Position numbers and translations under genes: made by a program
Notes under the pieces: generated by a model
Told to the model about the DNA's origin: nothing
Seen by the model: only the letters and a program-made list of their open reading frames with translations
Database searches by the model: none
Part shown: in pieces, positions 13,902 through 14,095 of the stretch
How positions within the stretch are numbered: position 1 is the first letter of the stretch
How the letters are laid out: every line of letters starts with the position of its first letter
Origin: Betaproteobacteria bacterium
Lineage (GTDB): Bacteria > Pseudomonadota > Gammaproteobacteria > Burkholderiales > SG8-39
Direction: 5' to 3'
DNA length: 14,095 nucleotides
NCBI GenBank assembly: GCA_947467405.1
Contig: CANIIN010000017.1
Span: 1 to 14,095 of the forward strand

Positions 13902-14095
13902 ATGCTCAAGCAGCGCACCCTCAAATCCGTGATTCGTGCCACCGGCGTTGGTTTGCACACGGGGCAGAAAGTGGCAATGACGCTGCGGCCTGCGCAACCC
14001 GGGACGGGGATCGTGTTTCGACGCATTGATCTCGCTGTGCCGGTCGATATTCCGGCATCTGCATTGAGAGTGACCGACACAAGGCTTTGCAGTTC
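13902..14095 (+). CDS. lpxC: LpxC, UDP-3-O-acyl-GlcNAc deacetylase (5' part, cut by window end)
   Basis: This is the first 64 codons of the cytoplasmic zinc deacetylase that performs the committed step of lipid A synthesis. The N terminus reads MLKQRTLKSV, then GVGLHTG at about residues 16-22, IVFRRIDL, and TRLCS at the window edge, all typical of LpxC. The catalytic zinc ligands lie further on and are not visible. The family is near 300 aa, so about one fifth is present. I chose the ATG at 13902 because MLKQRTLKS is the usual betaproteobacterial start. There is no visible Shine-Dalgarno sequence there, and an in-frame ATG at 13848 would add 18 residues. lpxC closes the dcw cluster in many proteobacteria. 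Confidence 0.95.
   Translation, partial: MLKQRTLKSVIRATGVGLHTGQKVAMTLRPAQPGTGIVFRRIDLAVPVDIPASALRVTDTRLCS

Noticed and set aside
13808..14080. Minus-strand frame of 90 codons opposite the lpxC start
   Set aside because: It covers the conserved LpxC N terminus on the other strand and has no recognisable motif.
1..14095. Search for a novel system, mobile element, CRISPR array, tRNA or rRNA
   Set aside because: All but about 480 bp is accounted for by 13 conserved dcw genes in standard order. No spaced repeats, terminal inverted repeats with a transposase, tRNA-like folds or unfamiliar genes were seen.

Overview
The window is a 14.1 kb stretch of a bacterial dcw (division and cell wall) cluster, with every gene on the + strand. 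It runs from the 3' part of murE through murF, mraY, murD, ftsW, murG, murC, murB, ddl, ftsQ, ftsA and ftsZ to the first 64 codons of lpxC. The proteins point to a Gram-negative bacterium: MurE carries the meso-diaminopimelate motif DNPR, and lpxC belongs to lipid A synthesis. The long MraY (384 aa), the MurB of about 310 aa, the wording of MurG, FtsZ and LpxC, and the high-GC codon use suggest a betaproteobacterium. The order murC-murB-ddl resembles Rhodocyclales or Nitrosomonadales more than Burkholderia. This placement is from recalled family patterns, not from a search.

Bases 1-11068 form one tightly packed transcription unit. Most junctions overlap (ATGA, TGATG, or 8-11 bp overlaps), which suggests translational coupling. 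MurE, MurF, MurD and MurC are the cytoplasmic ligases that build UDP-MurNAc-pentapeptide. MurB makes the UDP-MurNAc substrate and Ddl supplies D-Ala-D-Ala. MraY and MurG make lipid I and lipid II at the membrane, and FtsW polymerises lipid II at the septum. FtsQ, FtsA and FtsZ are divisome scaffold and cytoskeletal proteins.

The packing loosens at four places: a 34-bp gap before murD, 37 bp before ftsA, 162 bp before ftsZ and 243 bp before lpxC. Most of the unexplained structure lies there. A 16-bp bulged hairpin overlaps the ftsA stop codon and contains TTGACA. Two hairpins follow ftsZ. A probable lpxC promoter abuts the second of these, followed by a leader of roughly 130 nt with its own hairpin and an overlapping short reading frame.

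I found no mobile element, CRISPR array, tRNA, rRNA, defence system or novel gene cassette. It is a conserved housekeeping region, and the findings are modest observations about regulation, start sites and a lysine-rich FtsQ tail. No stretch over 300 bases lacks a gene.
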